A DNA stretch of 5,217 bases. Source: Desulfurococcales archaeon. GTDB taxonomy: Archaea; Thermoproteota; Thermoprotei_A; Sulfolobales; Desulfurococcaceae. The notes under the pieces were generated by a model that did not search any database, was not told the DNA's origin, and was given only the letters and a program-made list of their open reading frames with translations. Positions within the stretch are counted from its first letter, which is position 1, and every line of letters starts with the position of its first letter. The translations under genes were made by a program, and so were the position numbers. Shown piece by piece: positions 1 to 5,217 of this stretch. The stretch covers positions 1 through 5,217 of the forward strand of contig JALWQP010000018.1 in NCBI GenBank assembly GCA_027083045.1, given 5' to 3'.

Positions 1-34
1 AAAAACCAAAAAAAAAAAAAACTGTTCTATCAGT
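1..34 (-). terminator. Possible minus-strand hairpin and T-run terminator
   Basis: Read on the minus strand, a 4-bp stem (ACTG/CAGT with a 6-base loop, positions 21-34) is followed at once by 13 T, then GG and five more T. Archaeal RNA polymerase terminates at oligo-T tracts, so this would end a transcript running leftward. No protein gene on the minus strand lies just upstream of it, which is why a small RNA at 22-90 is proposed. The homopolymer could also be plain low-complexity spacer. Confidence 0.4.
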
Positions 35-90
35 CATGGCGGATAATTGGTTGTGGACAACCCGTATCCGCATGGGAAACTAGGTGTCCC
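22..90 (-). ncRNA. Candidate small structured RNA, family not recognised
   Basis: Positions 35-74 form a strong hairpin: ten base pairs with one bulged base (CAT and GCGGATA pairing with TATCCGC and ATG), a small internal loop, then GGTTG/CAACC closing a 4-base loop. The stem folds on either strand, but the T-run at 1-20 and a TATA-like box at 112-121 both favour leftward transcription. A start near 90 gives an RNA of about 70 bases. No open reading frame explains the region. I found no C/D boxes, no K-turn, and no tRNA, SRP or RNase P signature; an ACA near the 3' end alone does not make it an H/ACA guide. Boundaries are inferred from the promoter and T-run positions. Confidence 0.3.
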
Positions 91-111
91 GAGGAGAAGA
101 ACCTGGTATAA

Positions 112-121
112 CTTATTTTAA
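112..121 (-). promoter_or_regulatory. TATA-like box for the candidate minus-strand RNA
   Basis: The minus strand reads TTAAAATAAG here. An archaeal TATA box normally lies about 26 bases before the transcription start, which would put the start near position 90, just before the hairpin. No clear BRE is visible upstream, so this is suggestive only. Confidence 0.25.
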
Positions 122-131
122 TCATACATGG

Positions 132-140
132 TATTATTAA
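132..140 (+). promoter_or_regulatory. TATA-like box for valS
   Basis: TATTATTAA is the best AT-rich box at a suitable distance from the valS ribosome binding site. A start about 26 bases downstream would fall near 162 and give a leader of roughly 25 bases that includes the AGGTG at 175-179. The surrounding spacer is generally AT-rich, so other boxes (for example 112-120) are possible. Confidence 0.25.
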
Positions 141-174
141 TTAGTTCAACCTTTACGCTAAGAGAGATAGTACT

Positions 175-179
175 AGGTG
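175..179 (+). promoter_or_regulatory. valS ribosome binding site, favours the TTG start
   Basis: AGGTG matches the archaeal anti-Shine-Dalgarno complement and ends six bases before the TTG at 186. The only upstream in-frame option, GTG at 177, lies inside this motif and has no binding site of its own. A TAG at 174-176 closes the frame just before it. Confidence 0.5.
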
Positions 180-185
180 TGGGTA

Positions 186-2636
186 TTGGGGCTTAAGCCA
201 AAGATAAAGGATAAGCGTTGGAGCATTGATAAGGAGAAGCAACTCTACGAGAAATGGATGGAGGAAAAACTATACAAGTTCAGATTTGATCCGAACGATG
301 AGAGGCCAATAATAGCGATTGATACCCCCCCACCGTATGCGAGCGGGAAATGGCATGTCGGAGGAACAGCTCATTATGCACAAATCGACATGATTGCAAG
401 GTACTTTAGAATGAAAGGCTATAACGTGCTCGTACCATTCTATGCGGACAGAAATGGTTTACCCGTAGAGGTACAAGTCGAGAAGGCATACGGTATAAAC
501 CCGCATGAAATATCGCTGACCCCTGAAGGGAGAGAGCGTTTCCTGAAACTATGTAAAGAGTTTCTCGACAAGGCCGAAGAGGAGATAGTCAAGGTGTGGA
601 GGAAGATAGGTTGTAGCTTCGACTATTGGAGAAACGGCACGGATAGCCCAGAGTATAGGAAGATAACCCAGGCAACGTTCATCGAACTATTCAATAAGGG
701 CCTAATATACGAGGATGAAAGGCCCGTTAACTGGTGTCCTCGATGCAGGACAACGCTGGCAGACGCGGAGCTAGAGCATAAGGATGTCGAGGGATACCTC
801 TACTACATCAAGTTCAAGATAAAAGAGACTGGAGAAGAAGTAGTAGTCGCTACAACTAGGCCCGAAATGCTCCGAGCATGTAAAGCCCTCGTCTATAACC
901 CCGAGGATAAAAGGTACAAGAGGCTTAAGGGCCTCCACGCGATAAACCCTGCTTACGGACACGAAATGATTATCACAGAGTACCCAGAAGTAGATCCTTC
1001 ATTCGGCACGGGCCTCGTAATGGTATGTAGTTATGGGGACCAGACAGATGTTAAGATGTTCCGGGACCTTTGCCTAGAACCAACGATAATAATCGATAAA
1101 GACGGCAGAATGAAGAAGATAACGGGGCCGCTGGCCGGGCTAACAGTTGAGGAGGCCAGGAAGAAGATCGTTGAGATACTCGAGGAGGGGGGAGCCTTAG
1201 TCAAGAAGGAGAAGATTAAGCACAGCATACCCATATGTTGGCGTTGCAAAACCCCCATTCAAATAATACATACCAGGGAATGGTTCCTAAAACAACTAGA
1301 CTTCAAAGACCAAATAAGAAGGATCGCTGAAGAGATAAGCTTTCACCCCGAAATGCATAGGAAAAAACTTCTAGACTGGATAGACAGTGTCTCAACTGAC
1401 TGGCCCATAAGCAGGGACAGATACTACGCTACAGAAGTACCATTGTGGAGATGCCGTCGGTGCGGAGCCATACTAGTGCCGGAGCCCGGCAGATACTATA
1501 GGCCGTGGATCGATGAGCCTCCATGGGATAAGTGTCCGAGATGTGGTGCACCCAAAGAAGAGCTTGAGGGGGAGAAGAAAGTATTTGATACATGGTTTGA
1601 CTCAAGCATATCGGTTCTCTACGTAACTGGGTATAGGAGAAACGAGGAGCTATTCAAGAGAGCATTCAATAACACGCTGAGGCCTCAGGGACAAGACATT
1701 ATCAGGACATGGCTATACTATAGCCTCCTAAGAGTATACCAGCTTACAGGAAAACCAGCATTCAAATGGGTAAGAATAACAGGTATGGGACTGGACGAGA
1801 AAGGAGAAGCTATGCATAAGTCAAAGGGCAACGTCATCGACCCAGAGCCCTACATAGAAAAGTATGGCGCCGATGCGTTCCGCTACTGGGCTGCGGCGGC
1901 CTCGAAGCTCGGATACGACTACAGGTTCTCCGAGCAGATGCTTAGAACGGGCCTTCTTTTCGCCACCAAGCTATGGAACATAGCCAGGTTTATATCGATG
2001 TTCCCGGAGCCGAATGATATTAGCGAGGATAGACTGGAGCCTATAGATAAGGCAACGATCGCCCTGCTGCATAGGGAGCTAAAGGAAATAGATAGAGCAT
2101 ATAGCGATCTAGACGTGTATGAACCAATAACCAGGATATACCAGTATACATGGAACTACTTCGCCTCAAACTACATGGAGCTCATTAAATCCAGGGCCTA
2201 TAACCGGGATAACTCCTTCACGGAGTCAGAGCAAAAAGCCGCGTGGTACACCCTCCATTACGTGCTGAAGACAATATTAAGAGCGCTCGCACCCATAATG
2301 CCCTTCGTAACAGATGCGATCTATAGGGAACTATACGGAAAGACAGTCCATCTCGAGCACTTCCCGGATCCCGAGGATAAATGGTTGGAAACGCCGGCTA
2401 ATCTAGCAGAAATATTGGTTCAGGCAAACTCGGCTATATGGAGCTACAAGAAGAAAAACAACATTAGATTCAAGGAGCCATTGCCAGGAAAAGTACTGTT
2501 GCCCGAGAAGATGCGGCCGCTCGAGAAAGACTTCATAAGACTTCACCATATAACGGATTACGTGTTCTATAAGGAGAATGAGAAGCCTGAGAAAGCAATA
2601 GAGATAGGGACAGGAATATATTTAGTCCAGCCCTAG
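186..2636 (+). CDS. valS: Valyl-tRNA synthetase, archaeal short type
   Basis: Cytoplasmic class I enzyme that charges tRNA-Val with valine using ATP. Counting from the TTG at 186 it has 816 residues. The Rossmann-fold HIGH element appears as W-HVGG at 57-60, and the KMSKS loop as AMHKSKGN at 542-549. The CP1 editing domain lies between, starting with VVATTRPEML near residue 220. Four CxxC knuckles (184/187, 351/354, 423/426, 450/453) suggest two zinc sites. DTWFDSS and RPQGQDIIRTW are typical of archaeal ValRS. An anticodon-binding helical domain follows; the C-terminal coiled-coil arm of bacterial ValRS is absent, which explains the short length and is expected in Archaea. An alternative GTG start at 177 adds three residues but lacks a ribosome binding site. 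The last 15 bp overlap the convergent PHP gene. IleRS and LeuRS are close relatives, but the RPQGQDIIRTW and DTWFDSS contexts fit ValRS best. Confidence 0.96.
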   Translation: MGLKPKIKDKRWSIDKEKQLYEKWMEEKLYKFRFDPNDERPIIAIDTPPPYASGKWHVGGTAHYAQIDMIARYFRMKGYNVLVPFYADRNGLPVEVQVEKAYGINPHEISLTPEGRERFLKLCKEFLDKAEEEIVKVWRKIGCSFDYWRNGTDSPEYRKITQATFIELFNKGLIYEDERPVNWCPRCRTTLADAELEHKDVEGYLYYIKFKIKETGEEVVVATTRPEMLRACKALVYNPEDKRYKRLKGLHAINPAYGHEMIITEYPEVDPSFGTGLVMVCSYGDQTDVKMFRDLCLEPTIIIDKDGRMKKITGPLAGLTVEEARKKIVEILEEGGALVKKEKIKHSIPICWRCKTPIQIIHTREWFLKQLDFKDQIRRIAEEISFHPEMHRKKLLDWIDSVSTDWPISRDRYYATEVPLWRCRRCGAILVPEPGRYYRPWIDEPPWDKCPRCGAPKEELEGEKKVFDTWFDSSISVLYVTGYRRNEELFKRAFNNTLRPQGQDIIRTWLYYSLLRVYQLTGKPAFKWVRITGMGLDEKGEAMHKSKGNVIDPEPYIEKYGADAFRYWAAAASKLGYDYRFSEQMLRTGLLFATKLWNIARFISMFPEPNDISEDRLEPIDKATIALLHRELKEIDRAYSDLDVYEPITRIYQYTWNYFASNYMELIKSRAYNRDNSFTESEQKAAWYTLHYVLKTILRALAPIMPFVTDAIYRELYGKTVHLEHFPDPEDKWLETPANLAEILVQANSAIWSYKKKNNIRFKEPLPGKVLLPEKMRPLEKDFIRLHHITDYVFYKENEKPEKAIEIGTGIYLVQP

Positions 2637-3284
2637 CCTTCTCCTAATACTCCATCCGACTCTTTTAACAAATGCCCTAAAATCCGGATAACCATAGTGG
2701 GGCTGAACACGGCCTCTTTTAACAGCTTCCAGCACATTCTCAATGCTGAGTTCATCAACATCTATCACAGTGTACGCTACACCAATATATTCAGGGATAT
2801 GCGCATCGCTAGAAGCTATGCCTGGGAGACCCAGCATTTTAGCGGCTTTTATGGCTTCTTTATTCGCGTTTGGAGGTGCTGACGCATTCCATACTTCGAC
2901 TGCATCCCATCCACGAATATTATAGAGGTTTTCGCCAATCCCATGTCTTATGATATCGAAGGGATGGGCTGGAACAACTAAGCAGTTGTTTTCATGTGCC
3001 CGATCTATTAGTTCCAAAGCATTTCTAGGGGGATCAAATGCTTCGAGACAATATACTAGTATATCGCCTAGGTCTGTTCTAACCTCGTTACCTATGATTA
3101 CTAGGGGTGCGTCGGGTAGTTCCTTAGCATAGCGGGAACCCACAATTGCACCCTGGAAACTATTATGGTCCGTAATACTGATGATCTCGATGCCTTTATT
3201 GATTGCTTCAAGAATAATATCCTTAGGTGAACAACGCCCATCACTATACGTACTATGTATGTGGAAATCTGCTTTGAGCCTCAA
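2622..3284 (-). CDS. PHP-domain metal-dependent phosphoesterase
   Basis: Small stand-alone PHP protein of 220 residues. The metal-ligand motifs occur in the usual order: HIH and D (H8, H10, D15), TDH (D39, H40), GNE (E67), AHP (H107), VEVWN (E130) and SDAH (D160, H162). The set is complete, so an active phosphoesterase with two or three metal ions is likely. No signal peptide or membrane segment is seen. Relatives in this family (the COG0613 type) include nucleases such as bacterial RNase AM and nucleotide phosphatases; the substrate here cannot be told from sequence. The start is TTG at 3282-3284, supported by GGTGAT six bases upstream and by the immediate MRLKADFHIH beginning. The 3' end overlaps valS by 15 bp, and the 5' end faces the ferredoxin gene across 23 bp. 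A 17-bp palindrome covers the start codon. Confidence 0.9.
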   Translation of the reverse strand: MRLKADFHIHSTYSDGRCSPKDIILEAINKGIEIISITDHNSFQGAIVGSRYAKELPDAPLVIIGNEVRTDLGDILVYCLEAFDPPRNALELIDRAHENNCLVVPAHPFDIIRHGIGENLYNIRGWDAVEVWNASAPPNANKEAIKAAKMLGLPGIASSDAHIPEYIGVAYTVIDVDELSIENVLEAVKRGRVQPHYGYPDFRAFVKRVGWSIRRRLGLD

Positions 3285-3287
3285 AGC
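3271..3287. repeat. 17-bp palindrome over the PHP start codon
   Basis: GCTTTGAG and CTCAAAGC are perfect 8-base arms around one central base. The right arm contains the PHP start codon (3282-3284), and the whole element lies 21 bp before the ferredoxin start. Such a symmetrical site in a divergent control region could bind a dimeric repressor. As PHP mRNA it could fold into a 6-bp stem with a 5-base loop that hides the TTG. Either role is inference. Confidence 0.5.
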
Positions 3288-3290
3288 TCT

Positions 3291-3301
3291 ATCACCGGTG
3301 G
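3291..3301. promoter_or_regulatory. Back-to-back ribosome binding sites of the divergent PHP and ferredoxin genes
   Basis: On the minus strand 3296-3291 reads GGTGAT, six bases before the PHP TTG. On the plus strand GGTGG begins at 3297, about six bases before the ferredoxin TTG at 3308. The two touch and form the palindrome CACCGGTG at 3293-3300. They decide both TTG starts. No strong TATA box could be picked for either gene; both promoters must lie largely inside the opposite coding region. Confidence 0.6.
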
Positions 3302-3307
3302 GGTGTA

Positions 3308-3496
3308 TTGGTTAATGTGATAGTTGATCGTGGTAGATGTAATATGTGTAAGCTATGCGTTGAATACTGTCCCGCCCATGTATTTGTGATCATTGATGGA
3401 GAGCTCGTGGTTAGGCAGGAAAACTGTACAGAGTGCTATGCATGTATTCCTTTGTGTCCCGAAAAAGCGATCAATATAATCGACGATGATCCCTAG
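3308..3496 (+). CDS. 2[4Fe-4S] ferredoxin
   Basis: Small cytoplasmic electron carrier of 62 residues. Two complete CxxCxxCxxxCP cluster motifs are present: C11, C14, C17, C21 and C40, C43, C46, C50, in the typical two-fold pseudo-symmetric arrangement. By the usual rule for this fold, each cluster takes three cysteines from one motif and the fourth from the other. There is no long N-terminal extension or extra zinc-binding segment of the kind seen in Sulfolobus-type ferredoxins. The start is TTG at 3308 with GGTGG upstream; GTG at 3317 would shorten it by three residues. The stop overlaps that of the zinc-finger gene through a shared CTAG. No oxidoreductase partner is encoded beside it, so it may be a general carrier or serve a distant enzyme; the redox partner is unknown. 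Confidence 0.93.
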   Translation: MVNVIVDRGRCNMCKLCVEYCPAHVFVIIDGELVVRQENCTECYACIPLCPEKAINIIDDDP

Positions 3497-3729
3497 TAAT
3501 AGGGTTTTAGCTCGCTTCCGCAGAATGGGCATTTATAGTGTACGTTTCTGGCATGAGCTGCACAGAAATATGCTTCTCGACCAGCTTTTAGGCACTTCGG
3601 ACAGTAGTAGACGTCCCCGGTATCAACTGCTTTGAAGAGGTCTAGATCTCTATGGCAGATCACGCATTTGACGGTGGTCCATCCTTTATGTCCTGCCTTG
3701 TTAACGCCTTTTAGCAATCCGATCGTCAT
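3493..3729 (-). CDS. Small Cys/His zinc-finger protein
   Basis: A 78-residue protein I do not recognise by name. It has four metal-ligand pairs: C22/C25, C43/C46, C56/H59 with H64 nearby, and C67/C70, enough for two zinc ions. The stretch FC-x2-H-x4-H-x2-C after a CPKC knuckle resembles the second half of AN1 or MYND/HIT treble-clef fingers, which usually bind proteins; the spacing is not exact. A basic, glycine-containing N-terminus (KGVNKAGHKG) precedes the finger. The start is taken as ATG at 3727-3729 because GGTGA lies seven bases upstream; ATG at 3747 would add six residues (MLGEKN) but has no binding site. It ends by overlapping the ferredoxin stop by 4 bp and diverges from the metallophosphoesterase gene. 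A two-site zinc ribbon is the simpler alternative. Function unknown; a real gene is likely from the regular Cys pattern. Confidence 0.78.
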   Translation of the reverse strand: MTIGLLKGVNKAGHKGWTTVKCVICHRDLDLFKAVDTGDVYYCPKCLKAGREAYFCAAHARNVHYKCPFCGSELKPYY

Positions 3730-3736
3730 ATTCTTT

Positions 3737-3741
3737 TCACC
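3737..3741 (-). promoter_or_regulatory. Ribosome binding site that sets the zinc-finger protein start
   Basis: The minus strand reads GGTGA, with seven bases before the ATG at 3729-3727. It lies inside the first codons of the longer reading that begins at 3747, which argues for the shorter protein. Confidence 0.5.
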
Positions 3742-3775
3742 CAACATATAATACTATACTCGAACTGTAGGATAG

Positions 3776-3788
3776 GGGAATATTTCCC
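3776..3788. promoter_or_regulatory. Inverted repeat overlapping a TATA-like box before the metallophosphoesterase
   Basis: GGGAA-TAT-TTCCC is a perfect 5-base inverted repeat. Its AT core (AATATTT, 3779-3785) lies about 26 bases before 3809, the distance expected of a TATA box for a leaderless or nearly leaderless transcript. A protein bound to the repeat would compete with TBP, so it could be an operator. The same 79-bp spacer (3730-3808) must also drive the minus-strand zinc-finger gene, for which the AT-rich 3746-3762 is a weak candidate box. Confidence 0.35.
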
Positions 3789-3808
3789 TAATAACATTTA
3801 TCTCGGCG

Positions 3809-4546
3809 ATGACGATGAAAATAGCTGCAACAGCAGATATCCATAGCCCTAGGTACTTGGCCCTGTTTATAAGATCACTTAGAACACTTAAAGAAAAACC
3901 CTCCCTTCTGGTTCTAGCCGGGGATCTTGTCTACAAGAATAGAATCGAGATGTTGAGACCTATTGTAGATGCCATACGCAGGATGCTCGGCAACATAATA
4001 ATTATCAGCGTATTTGGTAATGAGGAGTTCAGAGATCATGAAGAAGAATATGTGAAGAAATGCCCTGAGATTACATGGCTTAATGACAATTACACAGTGG
4101 TCCAAGCGGATGATTTAAAAATAGGATTCATAGGCACAAGAGGAGCGCTCGACAAGCCCACTACATGGCAACTCAAAAACATGCCGGGAATCAAGGAATA
4201 CTACGACACGTTGCCCGATAAAATAGCGGAGATGGCCTCAAATCTCAAGCACCGCGTAGACAGGGTAGTCCTTGTAAGCCATTATGGTGTAACTTATCGA
4301 AACCTAAAAGGAGAACCAGGACATGTATGGCCGCACTTAGCCTCTACAAAATTTGAGAGACTGATCGAGAAAGGATTGTTTGATATTGTTATCCATGGCC
4401 ATGCACATAATGGGTTAATCGAAAAGATAACTATTGGAGAAACACCAGTATACAATGTATCTCTCCCGGCGAGAAAAAAGATCGTAATGATAAATATAGA
4501 TCAATATACCCCGCAAGGCCTGGAGAGATGGATATTTAGACGCTAA
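3809..4546 (+). CDS. Calcineurin-like metallophosphoesterase
   Basis: Soluble 245-residue phosphoesterase with two predicted metal ions. The family blocks are in order: DIH (D10, H12), GDL (G38, D39), GNEE (G70, N71, E72), SHYG (H158) and GHAH (H198, H200). All expected metal ligands are present. The usual GNH[DE] block is GNEE here, so the histidine that normally assists catalysis is replaced by glutamate; small YfcE-type enzymes also lack it. Substrate unknown; phosphodiesters are the typical choice in this family. The ATG at 3809 is used because it is the first in frame and fits a leaderless transcript from the box at 3779-3785; ATG at 3815 (MKIAATADIH) is equally credible. It diverges from the zinc-finger gene and is followed 48 bp later by the rhomboid gene on the same strand, perhaps co-transcribed. 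Confidence 0.9.
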   Translation: MTMKIAATADIHSPRYLALFIRSLRTLKEKPSLLVLAGDLVYKNRIEMLRPIVDAIRRMLGNIIIISVFGNEEFRDHEEEYVKKCPEITWLNDNYTVVQADDLKIGFIGTRGALDKPTTWQLKNMPGIKEYYDTLPDKIAEMASNLKHRVDRVVLVSHYGVTYRNLKGEPGHVWPHLASTKFERLIEKGLFDIVIHGHAHNGLIEKITIGETPVYNVSLPARKKIVMINIDQYTPQGLERWIFRR

Positions 4547-4583
4547 GCACAATGAAATAGTATGCAAGAACATGCTTATTCAC

Positions 4584-4587
4584 GGTG
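4584..4587 (+). promoter_or_regulatory. Ribosome binding site of the rhomboid gene
   Basis: GGTG ends seven bases before the TTG at 4595. An in-frame TAG at 4589-4591 excludes any earlier start, and the first in-frame ATG (4688) would remove most of the first membrane helix, so TTG is the likely start. Confidence 0.45.
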
Positions 4588-4594
4588 TTAGTTA

Positions 4595-5217
4595 TTGGCG
4601 GGCATTCCGATCTGGCAGAGCGCTCCCCATAGGAGACCAACAATCACACTTACCATAATCGCTTTAAATTTCATAATATTTATACTTATGTATGTTGATC
4701 CATCCCTCCTCGTTAACGGCGCCAAAACCTATTTCGATGTACAACGTGCTCTGGCAATGGTGCCCCTAGACATAGTGATGGGGCATCGCCTATGGACGAT
4801 ATTCACTGCAATGTTTCTCCACGCCAACCTTATCCACATTCTTGGCAACATGATATTCCTGTTTTTCTTCGGCGCCCCTGTGGAGAGTGTTATGGGTAAG
4901 AAGAGATATGTAGTGTTCTATTTTCTATGCGGTGTTCTAGCAGCTATTTTCCACATATTTAGTATTGCTATAACGCCTCAGGAAACACTGGCCGGCTCTT
5001 ATTCAGGGATTAACCCCTGGATAGTACCGACTCTGGGGGCCTCCGGCGCTATAAGCGGTATTATGGGTGCTTACCTAGTATTCTATCCTAGGTCGAAGAT
5101 AACAATGGTTTACCCGATATGGTTTATACCATTGATATTCACGTTGCCGGCATGGGCTTACATAATCATGTGGTTCATATTTCAGCTAATCATGGGACTA
5201 TATGTATTGATAGGATT
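4595..5217 (+). CDS. Rhomboid-family intramembrane serine protease, 3' end outside window
   Basis: Multi-pass membrane protein; the first 207 residues are seen and the frame stays open to the window edge. Rhomboids cut membrane-protein helices within the bilayer with a Ser-His dyad. The N-terminus has the family's short basic, proline-containing lead (IPIWQSAPHRRP), then a first helix at about 17-34. The HRLWTIFTAMFLHAN segment and H81-x3-N85 match the L1 loop and the HxxxN of helix 2, which in GlpG form the oxyanion region. GASG at 148-151 holds the catalytic serine, S150, followed by a glycine-rich helix (SGIMGAY). The catalytic histidine of a later helix lies beyond the window, so activity cannot be confirmed. 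The start is TTG with GGTG seven bases upstream. The gene follows the metallophosphoesterase by 48 bp without a clear promoter. Substrate unknown. Confidence 0.93.
   Translation, partial: MAGIPIWQSAPHRRPTITLTIIALNFIIFILMYVDPSLLVNGAKTYFDVQRALAMVPLDIVMGHRLWTIFTAMFLHANLIHILGNMIFLFFFGAPVESVMGKKRYVVFYFLCGVLAAIFHIFSIAITPQETLAGSYSGINPWIVPTLGASGAISGIMGAYLVFYPRSKITMVYPIWFIPLIFTLPAWAYIIMWFIFQLIMGLYVLIG

Noticed and set aside
22..90. H/ACA or C/D guide RNA at the candidate minus-strand RNA
   Set aside because: An ACA near the 3' end and a CTGA are present, but there is no C box, no K-turn and no convincing pseudouridylation pocket with a lower stem, so no guide class is claimed.
771..1258. Two minus-strand open frames of 63 and 75 codons inside valS
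   Set aside because: They lie wholly inside a clear conserved gene, have no motif or ribosome binding site, and read as shadows of valS codon bias.
2697..3132. Three plus-strand open frames of about 60 codons opposite the PHP gene
   Set aside because: The PHP frame carries every metal-ligand motif; these opposite frames have low-complexity, Ser/Ala-rich products and no recognisable domain.
3914..4105. Minus-strand open frame of 63 codons opposite the metallophosphoesterase
   Set aside because: It falls inside the conserved enzyme and shows no motif of its own.
2622..4546. A joint pathway of PHP enzyme, ferredoxin, zinc-finger protein and metallophosphoesterase
   Set aside because: The genes alternate strand and share no substrate clue. 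Proximity alone does not support a new system; a synteny survey showing the same set kept together in distant genomes would be needed.
4559..4576. Hairpin between the metallophosphoesterase and rhomboid genes (AGTATG/CATGCT with a 6-base loop)
   Set aside because: Six pairs including one G-T wobble, with no T-run after it; too weak to call a terminator.

Overview
The window looks like chromosomal DNA of a hyperthermophilic crenarchaeon, most likely Desulfurococcales or a relative. The reasons are a short archaeal-type valyl-tRNA synthetase with crenarchaeal signature variants, GGTG/GGTGAT ribosome binding sites, frequent TTG starts, heavy use of AGG/AGA and ATA codons, and very tight packing. 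I see no mobile element, CRISPR array, tRNA or rRNA. The assignment to a lineage is inference from motifs, not from a database search.

Layout: positions 1-176 contain no protein gene. They hold a strong hairpin and a small hairpin followed by a T-run read on the minus strand, which together look like a possible small RNA gene pointing left, plus the valS leader. Then come valS (+, 186-2636), a PHP-domain phosphoesterase (-, 2622-3284), a 2[4Fe-4S] ferredoxin (+, 3308-3496), a small Cys/His zinc-finger protein (-, 3493-3729), a calcineurin-like metallophosphoesterase (+, 3809-4546) and the first 207 codons of a rhomboid intramembrane protease (+, 4595 to the window edge).

The first five protein genes alternate strand. 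Both convergent pairs overlap at their stops (15 bp, and 4 bp through a shared CTAG). The PHP/ferredoxin divergent pair is separated by only 23 bp carrying back-to-back ribosome binding sites and two palindromes. Four of the six genes appear to start with TTG.

The gene set is mixed: one essential translation enzyme, two predicted metal-dependent phosphoesterases, an electron carrier, a possible regulator or scaffold, and a membrane protease. I see no convincing evidence that they form one new pathway. The most interesting leads are regulatory: the possible minus-strand RNA at 22-90, the 17-bp palindrome over the PHP start codon, and the inverted repeat in the metallophosphoesterase promoter region.
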